Assembly (NCBI GenBank): GCA_964651705.1
Contig: CAZYWZ010000001.1
Coordinates: forward strand, 1 to 64,000
Source: JADLBR01 sp964651705
GTDB lineage: Bacteria > Verrucomicrobiota > Verrucomicrobiia > JADLBR01
Direction: 5' to 3'
Length of the DNA: 64,000 nucleotides
The notes under the pieces were generated by a model. That model made no database searches. It saw nothing but the letters and a program-made list of their open reading frames with translations, and had not been told where the DNA came from. The translations under genes were made by a program, and so were the position numbers. This document shows positions 34,386 to 43,040 of the stretch, piece by piece (position 1 is the stretch's first letter; each line of letters opens with the position of its first letter).

Positions 34386-37300
34386 CTCTTCATCACGAAT
34401 TCGTCGTGGTTCAAGAGCGCGCTGGCGAGGACCGTGGCCGCCGCGAGCCGGTCGGGGGGTATGGTGGGATCGGGGGGACGCGCGCCGACGCGGATGAGCC
34501 TCCGGGCGGCCTCGGGATCCGCGGAGAACGCGCGGAGCTGTTCCTCGTGCAGGCGGCCCAGGATTTCGCGTTCTCGCGGCGAGGGCGCGCGGCCGAGGGT
34601 GCGGCGCATCGCCGATTCCAGCGGGGGGTCGGCGCTGTCCCCCGCGTCGCGGAGGAGGGTCTCGGCCAAGACGCGCGCGGCCTCGACGAATTGCGGGTCA
34701 TTGAGCAGGACCAGGGCCTGCAGCGGGGTGGCGGTGGTCTCGCGGCGGGCGACGCAGACCTCGCGGGAGGTCGCGTCGAAGGTCAGCATGCTGGGCGGCG
34801 GCGCGGTGCGCTTCCAGAACGTGTAGAGGCTGCGGCGATAGAGAAGGTCGCCCGTGTCCTGCGCGTAGGTCTTGCCAGTGCCGGATTCCTCCCAGAGGCC
34901 CTCGGGCTGGTAGGGCCGTGCGCTGGGTCCGCCGATCCGTCGGTTCAACAGGCCGCTGGCCGCGAGCGCGGCATCCCGGATCTGCTCGGCATCGAGGCGG
35001 TGCTTCGGGCCGCGCGCCAGCAGGCGATTCTCCGGGTCTCGGGCCAGGAGCCCGGGAGGCGCCTCTGACGACTGGCGATAGGTGGCCGATGTGACGATCA
35101 GGCGATGCAGGGCCTTCACGTCCCAGCCCCCGCGAATGAATTGCGCCGCGAGCCAATCGAGAAGCTCGGGATGGCTCGGCAGTTGGCCCTGGCTGCCGAA
35201 GTCTTCGGCGGTGGCGACGAGCCCGCGGCCGAAGTGCGTGCGCCATGCCCGGTTGACCGCGACGCGGGACACCAGGGGGTTCTTTGGGTCGGTCATCCAG
35301 CGCGCCAGGCCGAGGCGGTCCCGTGGCAGATCGGGCGGGAATGGAAAAATGGCCTCGGGCGTGCCCGGTTCCACGCGCTCGCCCGGCGCATCGTACGCCC
35401 CGCGCGCCAACACGTGGGCCGCCCGGCGCTCCGGCAGTTCCTGCATCACCATGATCTCGGGCACGTCGTCGATCAGCCGGTTCTCCTCGCCCCGAAGCCG
35501 CCGCAGCGATGCCGCGCGCTCCCGGCAGCCCGGGTCAACGCGCTCCGCGAACCACTCGAACATGGCCTCCTCGCCCGGGGCCGCACCCACCCCGGCAAGC
35601 GCCGCAACCTCCGCGGCCGTCAGCCGATGGTCGAAGACCATGAACTCGTCGATCTCCCCCCCTTTGAATCCCGAGTCGCGAAAGCGCCCCGCCAGCGCCA
35701 GGGCCACCTGATCGGCCTCGAGGTCCTTCCATGCCTCGCGATAGAGGATGCCCTTGAAGAGATTATCGCGCACGGTCTCGGTCGCCGCGGGTCTCCCATC
35801 GCGATAGAGGGTCACGCCCGAGGCGCGGCTCGATCCGTCGTAGGTGATCGCGAGGTGCGTCCATCGGCCGACGGGCAACGGCTCCCGCGCGCGGGCCACG
35901 AGCGCGTTGCCCGGCCAGAAATGGATCAGTCCGAAGGTCGGCCGCATGTCCTCGAGCACCATCTCATAGCCGCGGCTGCCGGCATCGGTCCAGGCGCGCG
36001 AGCGGTGGAAAATCACCGCGCGGGGCTGCGCCTCGGCCGGCCGTAGCCAGAGGCCGAAGCTGAATGGCGCATCGCGGTCGAAGGCGGCGAGGCAGTTGGT
36101 GAATGCGAGCGAATTGTCGCCGGAGAAACGCAGGGCCTGGCCCACCTTGCCGGGCACGGGCGCGGGACCGTCGATCAGGCGGGCCGCCGGGAATAGGCCG
36201 TCGGCCTCCGGGGTCGTCTTGCCGTCGGCCGCGTCGAGCGGGAACGATGCCAGCGGTTTCGGCGCGGGCACGGACCCGGCGTTCGCCCCCCGCCACGCGG
36301 CGAAACGCCCGCGCGCCCGACGGCGTTCCGCCTCCAGCGCCCCCTCGGCGCGCGCGATCTCGGCCCGCAGCGCCCCGTGCCTCTCCTCCGCGCCGGGCGG
36401 GTACAGCAGCAACGAGGGCGACGGGGTGGCCATCGTGAAATGCGAGTACAGGCCCGACTCGTCGATGCTGTTGAAGAACGCGAACATCCGGTAGTAGTCG
36501 CGCTGGGTGATGGGATCGAACTTGTGGTCGTGGCAGCGCGCGCACTCCATCGTCAGCCCGAGGAATGCCGTGCCCGCCGTGTGCACGCGGTCGGCAGCGT
36601 ACTCGGTGCGGAATTCCTCGTCGATGCTGCCGCCCTCGTTGGTCTGCCGGTGAAGCCGGTTGAACGCCGTCGCGAGAATCTGGTCCCGCGTCGGCGACGG
36701 CAGCCGGTCTCCCGCGAGCTGCCATGTCAGAAACTGGTCGTACGGGAGATTGCCGTTGAACGCGCGGATCACCCAGTCGCGCCACGCGGACGCGTCCCGC
36801 TCGACATCGTTCTGGTAGCCGTAGGTGTCCGCATAGCGCGCCAGATCGAGCCACTCGTTGGCCCGGCGCTCCCCGTAGGCGGGCGACGCCAGCAGCCGGT
36901 CCACCAGCCGCCCGTACGCATCGGGCGAGCCGTCCGCGACGAACGCGTCGATCTCCGCCGCCGCCGGCGGCAACCCGGTGAGATCCAGGCTCAGCCGCCG
37001 GATCAGGCGCTCCCGCGGCGCCTCCGGTGCCAGATCTAGCCCCTCGCGCCGCAACCGCGCCAGCACGAGCGCATCGATCGGGTGTGCTTTCCCCGCGGCG
37101 CCCGTCGGCACCGAGGTGTCCCGGATCGGCGTGAAGGCCCAATGCGGCCGATACTCGGCCCCCCCCTCAATCCAGCGGCGCAACAGATCCTTCTCGGCGT
37201 CGTCCAGCGTCAGGTGGCTCGCCGGCGGGGGCATCACCTCCGCGCGATCCGATGAGGTCACCCGCCGCCACAGCTCGCTCTTCGCCGGATCCCCGGGCAC

Positions 37301-37531
37301 GATCGCGCGCCTCCCCGATCGGGCGCCCGCCGCCGTCGCCCCCGCGAAGGTGTCGAGCCGCAGTCCCGCCTTCCGGGACTTCTCGTCCGGCCCATGGCAG
37401 CTGAAGCACCGGTCCGCGAGCAGCGGCCTCACCTCAAAACTGAAATCCGCGCCGCCCCGCGCGGGCGCGCCGCACCCGGCCGCGCACAGCGCGACAACCG
37501 CCAGAAACGGGGGTCCCTGCCTTCTGGTCAT
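34382..37531 (-). CDS. PSD1/DUF1549-DUF1553 cytochrome-C-like lipoprotein with LamG insert
   Basis: 1049 residues. A lipoprotein-type signal (ALCAAGCGAP, Cys20) is followed by the planctomycete cytochrome C domain with CFSCH (about 42-46), the DUF1549 domain (about 150-350, with LSLDLTGLPP and CARCHDHK), a LamG/concanavalin-like sandwich (about 420-640, FSFGLWLRPAEAQ...THLAITYDG...GEIDEFMVF) and DUF1553 (about 730-1030, with NRAWRTHFGRGLV and EDFGSQG). Two CxxCH sites could bind c-type haem. It is thought to act with its DUF1501 partner on an extracellular substrate; the reaction is unknown. The first start codon is used, with only a weak ribosome site. It couples by ATGA overlap to the DUF1501 gene. 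Confidence 0.92.
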   Translation of the reverse strand: MTRRQGPPFLAVVALCAAGCGAPARGGADFSFEVRPLLADRCFSCHGPDEKSRKAGLRLDTFAGATAAGARSGRRAIVPGDPAKSELWRRVTSSDRAEVMPPPASHLTLDDAEKDLLRRWIEGGAEYRPHWAFTPIRDTSVPTGAAGKAHPIDALVLARLRREGLDLAPEAPRERLIRRLSLDLTGLPPAAAEIDAFVADGSPDAYGRLVDRLLASPAYGERRANEWLDLARYADTYGYQNDVERDASAWRDWVIRAFNGNLPYDQFLTWQLAGDRLPSPTRDQILATAFNRLHRQTNEGGSIDEEFRTEYAADRVHTAGTAFLGLTMECARCHDHKFDPITQRDYYRMFAFFNSIDESGLYSHFTMATPSPSLLLYPPGAEERHGALRAEIARAEGALEAERRRARGRFAAWRGANAGSVPAPKPLASFPLDAADGKTTPEADGLFPAARLIDGPAPVPGKVGQALRFSGDNSLAFTNCLAAFDRDAPFSFGLWLRPAEAQPRAVIFHRSRAWTDAGSRGYEMVLEDMRPTFGLIHFWPGNALVARAREPLPVGRWTHLAITYDGSSRASGVTLYRDGRPAATETVRDNLFKGILYREAWKDLEADQVALALAGRFRDSGFKGGEIDEFMVFDHRLTAAEVAALAGVGAAPGEEAMFEWFAERVDPGCRERAASLRRLRGEENRLIDDVPEIMVMQELPERRAAHVLARGAYDAPGERVEPGTPEAIFPFPPDLPRDRLGLARWMTDPKNPLVSRVAVNRAWRTHFGRGLVATAEDFGSQGQLPSHPELLDWLAAQFIRGGWDVKALHRLIVTSATYRQSSEAPPGLLARDPENRLLARGPKHRLDAEQIRDAALAASGLLNRRIGGPSARPYQPEGLWEESGTGKTYAQDTGDLLYRRSLYTFWKRTAPPPSMLTFDATSREVCVARRETTATPLQALVLLNDPQFVEAARVLAETLLRDAGDSADPPLESAMRRTLGRAPSPREREILGRLHEEQLRAFSADPEAARRLIRVGARPPDPTIPPDRLAAATVLASALLNHDEFVMKR

Positions 37532-37610
37532 AAGAAGCTTTCATAACTACATTAGCCCACATGTCCCTTGGGCGTCTGTGTCCGATCCGGCAAGAGTTGT
37601 GTCTGGCCGG

Positions 37611-38516
37611 TCAATCGATCATGCGCCGGGTGATGTCGCCGTAGGCGTCGATGCGGCGGTCGCGGAGGAAGGGCCAGTTGCGGCGGATGTCCTCGGTGTG
37701 TGCGGGATCGATTTCGGCGAGCAGGGTCTCGTCGGGCGAGGCGGCGGCGCTGGCGACGATGGCGCCCTGGGGGTCGGCGATGAAGGAGGAGCCCCAGAAC
37801 TCGATGCCGTCCTGCCCGCGGACGGGGCGCTCGAGGCCGGTGCGGTTGGCGGCGGCGACGTAGATGCCGTTGGCGACCGCGTGGCCGCGCTGCACGGTGA
37901 GCCACGCGTCGCGCTGGCGCGCGCCGAGACGACTCTTCTCTTTGGGGTGCCAGCCGATGGCGGTGGGGTAGAACAGGACGGCGGGGCCCTGCAGCGCGGT
38001 GAGGCGCGCGGCCTCGGGGTACCACTGGTCCCAGCAGATCAGGACGCCGACCCGCCCGAAGCGGGTGTCGAACGCGCGGAACCCGAGGTCCCCGGGCGTG
38101 AAGTAGAATTTCTCGTAATAGGCGGGGTCGTCGGGGATGTGCATCTTGCGGTAGATGCCCGCGAGGGAGCCGTCGGCGTCGATCACCAGCGCGCTGTTGT
38201 GGTAGAGGCCGGGCGCCCGCCGCTCGAAGAAGGGGACCACGATGGCGACCCGGCGCTTGCGCGCGACCCCGGAGAAGAGCTTGAAGGATGGCCCGTTGGC
38301 CGGCTCGGCCAAGTCGAACAGGGCCGCGTCCTCGCGCTGGCAGAAGTACTGCGACCGGTACAGCTCGGGCAGGCAGATCACCTGCGCGCCGGCGCGGGCC
38401 GCGGCGGCCGCGCGCGCGGCCGCGGCCTTCATGTTTTCGGCGGGCCTGGGCGAGAGGGCCATCTGGATCACGCCGATGGTGAATTTCCCGTCCTTGCGCT
38501 GCTTCTTCCGTGTCAT
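37611..38516 (-). CDS. aguB: N-carbamoylputrescine amidase (nitrilase superfamily)
   Basis: 301 residues, the typical length. The catalytic triad is visible: Glu51 (LPELYRSQYFCQ), Lys124 (YRKMHIPDDP) and Cys161 (LICWDQWYPEAAR). The combination LPELYRSQYFCQ, DDPAYYEKFYF and CWDQWYPEAAR is characteristic of AguB. It converts N-carbamoylputrescine to putrescine in the arginine-agmatine route of polyamine synthesis. The agmatine deiminase that usually accompanies it is not in the window. The start at 38516 has AGGAG 8 nt upstream. It lies downstream of the sulfite reductase gene across a family D palindrome. Confidence 0.93.
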   Translation of the reverse strand: MTRKKQRKDGKFTIGVIQMALSPRPAENMKAAAARAAAAARAGAQVICLPELYRSQYFCQREDAALFDLAEPANGPSFKLFSGVARKRRVAIVVPFFERRAPGLYHNSALVIDADGSLAGIYRKMHIPDDPAYYEKFYFTPGDLGFRAFDTRFGRVGVLICWDQWYPEAARLTALQGPAVLFYPTAIGWHPKEKSRLGARQRDAWLTVQRGHAVANGIYVAAANRTGLERPVRGQDGIEFWGSSFIADPQGAIVASAAASPDETLLAEIDPAHTEDIRRNWPFLRDRRIDAYGDITRRMID

Positions 38517-38584
38517 CGTGCAACTCCTGGATGGAGTGTACCACGCGCGCGGGAAAGGGGGAGGAAATCGAGGGGCGCCGTGCG

Positions 38585-38656
38585 GTGAGGCAGACATTCT
38601 TGTCTGCCCCGGGGAATCCCGAGCGCGCGCATGGCAGACAAGAATGTCTGCCTCAC
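38585..38656. repeat. Palindrome family D, complete copy
   Basis: Perfect 24-nt inverted arms at 38585-38608 and 38633-38656 (core GAGGCAGACATTCTTGTCTG), each arm itself nearly palindromic, with a 24-nt loop. It lies between the sulfite reductase stop and aguB; the end of the right arm overlaps the last codon and stop of the sulfite reductase gene. A single arm occurs at 29391-29414. Confidence 0.92.
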
Positions 38657-40395
38657 CCCTCCGCCCCGCAGCCGCCCTTGCCCGCGCCCTTGGCGGCGCG
38701 CTCGGCGAATTCCTCGTGGAACTGCGACGGGTGCGGCGCCGCGCCGGTGCCGCGCGTGCGGCCCCAGAAATCCGTGAAGGATTCCCCGGGTTTCCGTCCT
38801 TTCGCGAAGGGCTCGAGGTGGGCGCGCACCACCGAGGGGATCTCCTCCTCGGTGACGACCTTCTTCTCCAACCCGGCGAGGCGGTCGCCGCGGTGCGAGC
38901 CCCCGGCGTAGAAGGCGTACTTGCCCGGCGCGCGGCCGACGAACGAGAGATCCGCGTTGTAGGGGCGCGAGCAGCCGTTGGGGCAGCCCGTCATCCGGAT
39001 GAGGATCGGCTCCTTATCCAGCTTGAGCTCGCGGAGCACGGCGTCGATCTTGTCCATCACGCCGCCGAAGGCGCGCTCGCTCTCGGCGAGGCCGAGCCCG
39101 CAGGTGGGGAGGGAGACGCAGGCGTGCGAGGTCTTGCGCGCCTCGGTCAACCCCTCCGGCGAGGGCACCCCATGCTCCGCCAAGATCGCGTCGAACTCCG
39201 CGCGCCGCGCCGGCTCGATGTCGTAGAACAGTATCCGCGAGTTGGGCGTGATGCGGATGGGGCAGCCGATCTTCTGGGCGATCGTCCGGAAGGCCGAGCG
39301 ATACTTAACCCTCTCGCCATCCTTGACCCGGCCGTGCTCGACGTGCACGCCGCAGAAGAGCTTGCCGTCGCCCTGCTCGCGCCAACCGAGGGCGTCCCCG
39401 ACGGTCTCGAAGCGCACCTCCCGCGCCGGCCCCGTCGGCGCCTTCATCCGGGCCAGCACCTCTTTGCGGAACCAGTCGATGCCATGTTTTTCGATGACGT
39501 ACTTGAGGCGCGCCTGCTTGCGGTCCTCGCGGTTGCCGTGGTCGCGCTGCGCGGCGATGATGGCCAACACGGCCTCCAGCACGTGCTCGGGCCTGACGAA
39601 GAAGAGGGGCTTGGCCAGCACGGGGTAGGTCTGCGCCTGCCCGTGCGACATGCCGAAGCCCCCGCCCACCAGCACCGTGAAGCCCTCGACCGCGTCCGCC
39701 GTGGCGTGGCACACCAGCCCGATGTCCTGCGTGTAGATGTCGCAGTCGTTGCGCGGCGGCACCGCGAACCCGATCTTGAACTTCCTCGGCAGGTAGTGTT
39801 TTCCGTACAGCGGCTCCTCGACCTCCTCGCCCCGCTCGAAATCCAGCTTCTCCCCGTCGAGCCAGATCTCGGGGTAGGCGGTGGTCTTCGGCAGCGTCTC
39901 GCGGCTGATCTCGCGCGCCAGCAACTGGCATGCGGTGTGCGCCGGGGTCTTCAGCGGCGTGGCCGGCGCCATGGTGTTGCGCACCACGTCGCCGCACGCC
40001 CCCAGCGTCGTCAGGCCCGAACCGTTGATCCGCGCGATGACCTCCTTGAGGTTGCCCTTCAGCACGCCGTGGAACTGGATCCCCTGCCGGCTGGTGAGCC
40101 GCAGCGTGCCGTTGGCCAGCTCGTCCGCGATCCGGTCGTGGAGCAGCCATTGCTCGGCGGTCATGTCCCCGCCGGGGCTCTTGCACCGCACCATCATCAT
40201 CCAGGCCTTGTCCAGGCCCTGCTTCTTGCGCTCCGCCCGCAGGTCCCGGTCGTCCTGCTGGTAACTCCCGTGAAACTTCAGCAGCTGATAGTCCTCTTCG
40301 GAAAAATGCGTCGCCCCGCCCGCGAGCGTCTCCGCGATGGTGCCGCGCAACTGGCGGCTCTGCTCTTTGATCTCCTCGACTTTCGACTTCGACAT
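38653..40395 (-). CDS. cysI: Assimilatory sulfite reductase, siroheme/4Fe-4S subunit
   Basis: 580 residues. It reduces sulfite to sulfide for cysteine synthesis. The coupled siroheme-[4Fe-4S] ligands are visible: Cys426 and Cys432 (CVSLPTC) plus Cys471 and Cys475 (CPNGC, within TGCPNGCSRPY). Siroheme-binding arginine stretches occur at VRCKSPGGDM, LTSRQGIQFHG and VVRNTMAPA. The length fits NADPH-type CysI (about 570). No flavoprotein CysJ is adjacent, so it may accept electrons from another donor. The start at 40395 has GGAGG 5 nt upstream. A nitrite reductase reading is less likely given PNGCSRPYNADLSFVG. Confidence 0.93.
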   Translation of the reverse strand: MSKSKVEEIKEQSRQLRGTIAETLAGGATHFSEEDYQLLKFHGSYQQDDRDLRAERKKQGLDKAWMMMVRCKSPGGDMTAEQWLLHDRIADELANGTLRLTSRQGIQFHGVLKGNLKEVIARINGSGLTTLGACGDVVRNTMAPATPLKTPAHTACQLLAREISRETLPKTTAYPEIWLDGEKLDFERGEEVEEPLYGKHYLPRKFKIGFAVPPRNDCDIYTQDIGLVCHATADAVEGFTVLVGGGFGMSHGQAQTYPVLAKPLFFVRPEHVLEAVLAIIAAQRDHGNREDRKQARLKYVIEKHGIDWFRKEVLARMKAPTGPAREVRFETVGDALGWREQGDGKLFCGVHVEHGRVKDGERVKYRSAFRTIAQKIGCPIRITPNSRILFYDIEPARRAEFDAILAEHGVPSPEGLTEARKTSHACVSLPTCGLGLAESERAFGGVMDKIDAVLRELKLDKEPILIRMTGCPNGCSRPYNADLSFVGRAPGKYAFYAGGSHRGDRLAGLEKKVVTEEEIPSVVRAHLEPFAKGRKPGESFTDFWGRTRGTGAAPHPSQFHEEFAERAAKGAGKGGCGAEG

Positions 40396-40488
40396 CTGAC
40401 CTCCGGCCCGGCCGCAGCAGGCATCACTCTCGCCTCGCAACGGGGATGGGATAGTGTGTGCGCAGGATGGGCGAGGTCAAGCCGCCCC

Positions 40489-40615
40489 AGAACGCGCCGA
40501 AACAGGGCCACCGCACGGGTCGCTCACGCTCCCCGCTACGCCCCTGTCGCTTTTCACGAGCGAGATTCCTGCGTCGTCGCGAGCGTGAGCGAGCCGGGAC
40601 CCATCGACGCGTTCT
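40489..40615. repeat. Palindrome family F, complete copy F2
   Basis: Outer inverted ends AGAACGCG (40489-40496) and CGCGTTCT (40608-40615); inner arms GGGTCGCTCACGCTC (40517-40531) and GAGCGTGAGCGA (40581-40592) plus ACCC. The size of 127 nt with inverted ends is MITE-like. The left half is also found at 6380-6440. It lies between divergent cysI and the exporter gene. Confidence 0.8.
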
Positions 40616-40644
40616 ATGCAGCTCATCAAGGGTCTCCCCTTGCA

Positions 40645-41808
40645 ATGGTTCCGGGTTCGTGGCATGTGAGAGTCCATGAAGGGACATTCGGGGCCCGGGT
40701 CATTCGCTTCATCGCGGGGGGCGGCGTGACGTCGCTGCTCGGTGGCGGCGGCAGGGCGGGGTCCCGCTTTCTCTTCGTTGCGGCGTGCCTCGTGGTCGTG
40801 GTGCACGGGCTGAAGCTCGCCTCGCCGGTGCTGCTGCCGTTTTCCCTCGCTCTCTTTCTGGCGATCTTGAGCGCCCCGCTGATGCTGGGCCTGCAGAGGC
40901 GCGGCGTGCCCCGGGTCATCGCCGTGCTGATTTCCGTGCTGGCCATTGTCGGGGTCCTGAGCGTCGTCATCTTCCTGGCCACGGAGTCGCTGAGCCAGTT
41001 CCAGGCGGCCGTCCCGAAATACCGGAAGCAGTTGGAGGGGTTGCTCCGGGACGGGGTCGACTGGCTGGTGCTGCACGGGGTGCCGGTGGCCGCCGACCTG
41101 CCGCTCTCGCTGATCGACCCCGGGGCCGTGATCGATTTCGCACAGGGGACCGTCGCGCGGGTCGCCACGATGCTCTCGAGCACGTTCCTGGTGCTGCTGA
41201 TCATGGTGTTCATGCTCGCGGAGGCGTCGAGTTTTCCCGACAAGCTGCGCTTTTTGCTCGGCGAGGGGGCGGACCTGGGCCGCTTCGGCAAGATCGTGCG
41301 CGAGGTGCAGCAGTACCTCGGGATCAAGACCGGTATCAGCCTCATCACCGGGCTGCTGGCCGGCCTCTGGACCGCTTTGCTCGGCATCGACTTCCCCATC
41401 CTATGGGGCATCGTCGCCTTCGCGTTCAATTACATCCCCACGATCGGCTCGATCATCGCCGCGATCCCGCCGATCATCCTCGGGCTGTTCGGTGGCCTGG
41501 GCGAGGCCTTCTTGGTCATGGTCGGCTACGTCGCCATCAACGTCACCTTTGGCAACATCATCGACCCGATGCTGCAGGGCCGGCAGTTTGGCATCTCGAC
41601 GCTCGTGGTGATCCTCTCGCTGGTGTTCTGGGGATGGGTCTGGGGTCCCCTTGGCATGCTGTTATCGGTCCCGCTGACCATGGTGCTCAAGATCGCCCTG
41701 GAGAACACCGACGACCTCCGCTGGATCGCCGTGCTGCTGGCGAAGTGGCCCGCCGAGAAGGCCCGCATCGAGGCCGAAGTCGCCGCGCCCCCCGCGGGGC
41801 CGATCTGA
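40645..41808 (+). CDS. AI-2E family (PerM-like) transporter
   Basis: 387 residues if the ATG at 40645 is used; GTG codons at 40666 or later are alternatives. The first hydrophobic segment begins at FLFVAACLVVVVHG. The family layout is seen: two or three N-terminal helices, a polar region (about 110-190), then five helices with QQYLGIKTGISLITGLLAG, LWGIVAFAFNYIPTIGSII and VTFGNIIDPMLQGRQFGIST. Members export small molecules (AI-2 in E. coli TqsA) or act as Na+/H+ antiporters; the substrate here is unknown. The region before the start is family F repeat, so the N-terminus is uncertain. Confidence 0.85.
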   Translation: MVPGSWHVRVHEGTFGARVIRFIAGGGVTSLLGGGGRAGSRFLFVAACLVVVVHGLKLASPVLLPFSLALFLAILSAPLMLGLQRRGVPRVIAVLISVLAIVGVLSVVIFLATESLSQFQAAVPKYRKQLEGLLRDGVDWLVLHGVPVAADLPLSLIDPGAVIDFAQGTVARVATMLSSTFLVLLIMVFMLAEASSFPDKLRFLLGEGADLGRFGKIVREVQQYLGIKTGISLITGLLAGLWTALLGIDFPILWGIVAFAFNYIPTIGSIIAAIPPIILGLFGGLGEAFLVMVGYVAINVTFGNIIDPMLQGRQFGISTLVVILSLVFWGWVWGPLGMLLSVPLTMVLKIALENTDDLRWIAVLLAKWPAEKARIEAEVAAPPAGPI

Positions 41809-41816
41809 TCGGCGAG

Positions 41817-43034
41817 TCAGTCCAGGGGGTGGATGAAGAAGCCGGAGCGGAGCTTGGGCTCGAACCAGGTGCTCTTGGGCGGGAGGATGCGGCCGGCATC
41901 GGCGACGGCCATGAGTTGGTCCATGGTCACTGGCGCCATCGAGAACGCCACGCCGCCGCTCTCCCGGACCCGCCTTTCCAGTTCCGCGGTGCCGCGGATG
42001 CCCCCGATGAATTCGATGCGCTCGCTGGTGCGGGGGTCGTCGATCCCGAGGATCGGGGCGAGGACGCGATCCTGGAGGACGCTCACGTCGAGGCGCGCGA
42101 CCGGGTCATCGGAATCGGGTTCGGGCAATCCGACATCATACCACCTTTCGCCGAGGCGCATCGAGACCCGCCCGGGCCCGCGAGGCTCGGGCGGCGCTCC
42201 CTCGGCGACGGGCGCGATCTTGCGGAGCGCGTCGAGGAAGGCGGGTTCGGGAAGCCCGTTGAGATCCAGGGCGCGGCGGTTGTAGGCGAGGATGCGCAGC
42301 TGCGAGGCGGGGAAGATGACCGCGGGGAACCAGTTGTAGGGCTCGTTGCCGGTGTGGCGCGGGTTGGCGGCGCGGCGCTCCTGGCCGACGCGCGCGGCGC
42401 TGGCGCTGCGGTGGTGGCCGTCGGCGACGTAGGCGACGGGCACCTTGGCGAAGGCCGCGACGAAGGTGTCGGCCCCCGCGACGCGCCAGAGCGTGTGGCG
42501 GACCCCGTCCGGGGCCACGAGATCGAACAGGGGCGCCGCCTCCTGCGCCCACTGCGTCAGGCGGTCGATGGTCGGGTCGTCGCGATAGGCCAAGAAGACC
42601 GGCTCCACGTGCGCGTTCAGCTCGTGGGCGGTGCGGGTGCGGTCGTCCTCCTTGTCGCGCCGGGTCTTCTCGTGCTTGCGGATGACGTCGGAGGCGTAGT
42701 CCTCGATGTGGCAGAGGCCCGCCAACCCGGTCTGCTGGTGGGGCCCCATCGTGAGGCGATAGAGGTAGAGGCAAGGACCCTGCTCCCGGACGAGCGCGCC
42801 CTCCCGCTCGAGGCGGCGCAGGTTCTCCGCCGCGTGCCGGTACACCGCGTCCGAATGCGGGTCGGTGCCCGGCGGAAAATCGATCTCGGCGCGCGTGACG
42901 TGCAGCAGGCTGGAGGCATTGCCCTCGGCGAGCGCGCGGGCCTCCTCGGTATCCACCACGTCATACGGCACCGCCGCCACCGCCGGGGCGGTCGCCGGCG
43001 TCGGGCGCAATCCCTGTAGGGCCCGGAGTCTCAT
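41817..43034 (-). CDS. DUF1015 family protein
   Basis: 405 residues, cytoplasmic, no signal peptide. Family features: N-terminal LRPTPATAPAVAAVPYDVVDTEEARALAEGN, CHIEDYA..VIRKHEKTRRDKEDDRT, VYVADGHHR-like AYVADGHHRSASAAR, NWFPAVIFPASQLRILAYNR and a C-terminal PKSTWFEPKLRSGFFIHPL. The biochemical role is not settled; it is a common bacterial family sometimes found beside serine-pathway genes. It begins 6 nt after the stop of the giant gene, so the two are probably one transcript despite one product being secreted and the other not. Confidence 0.9.
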   Translation of the reverse strand: MRLRALQGLRPTPATAPAVAAVPYDVVDTEEARALAEGNASSLLHVTRAEIDFPPGTDPHSDAVYRHAAENLRRLEREGALVREQGPCLYLYRLTMGPHQQTGLAGLCHIEDYASDVIRKHEKTRRDKEDDRTRTAHELNAHVEPVFLAYRDDPTIDRLTQWAQEAAPLFDLVAPDGVRHTLWRVAGADTFVAAFAKVPVAYVADGHHRSASAARVGQERRAANPRHTGNEPYNWFPAVIFPASQLRILAYNRRALDLNGLPEPAFLDALRKIAPVAEGAPPEPRGPGRVSMRLGERWYDVGLPEPDSDDPVARLDVSVLQDRVLAPILGIDDPRTSERIEFIGGIRGTAELERRVRESGGVAFSMAPVTMDQLMAVADAGRILPPKSTWFEPKLRSGFFIHPLD

Positions 43035-43040
43035 CGCGCG

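Noticed and set aside
40489..40615. Family F as an intact insertion sequence
   Set aside because: At 127 nt it has no room for a transposase and no clear target-site duplication; at most it is MITE-like.
38242..40644. Long plus-strand extension upstream of the AI-2E exporter
   Set aside because: The frame runs antisense through aguB and the sulfite reductase gene; only the part from about 40645 resembles the exporter family.
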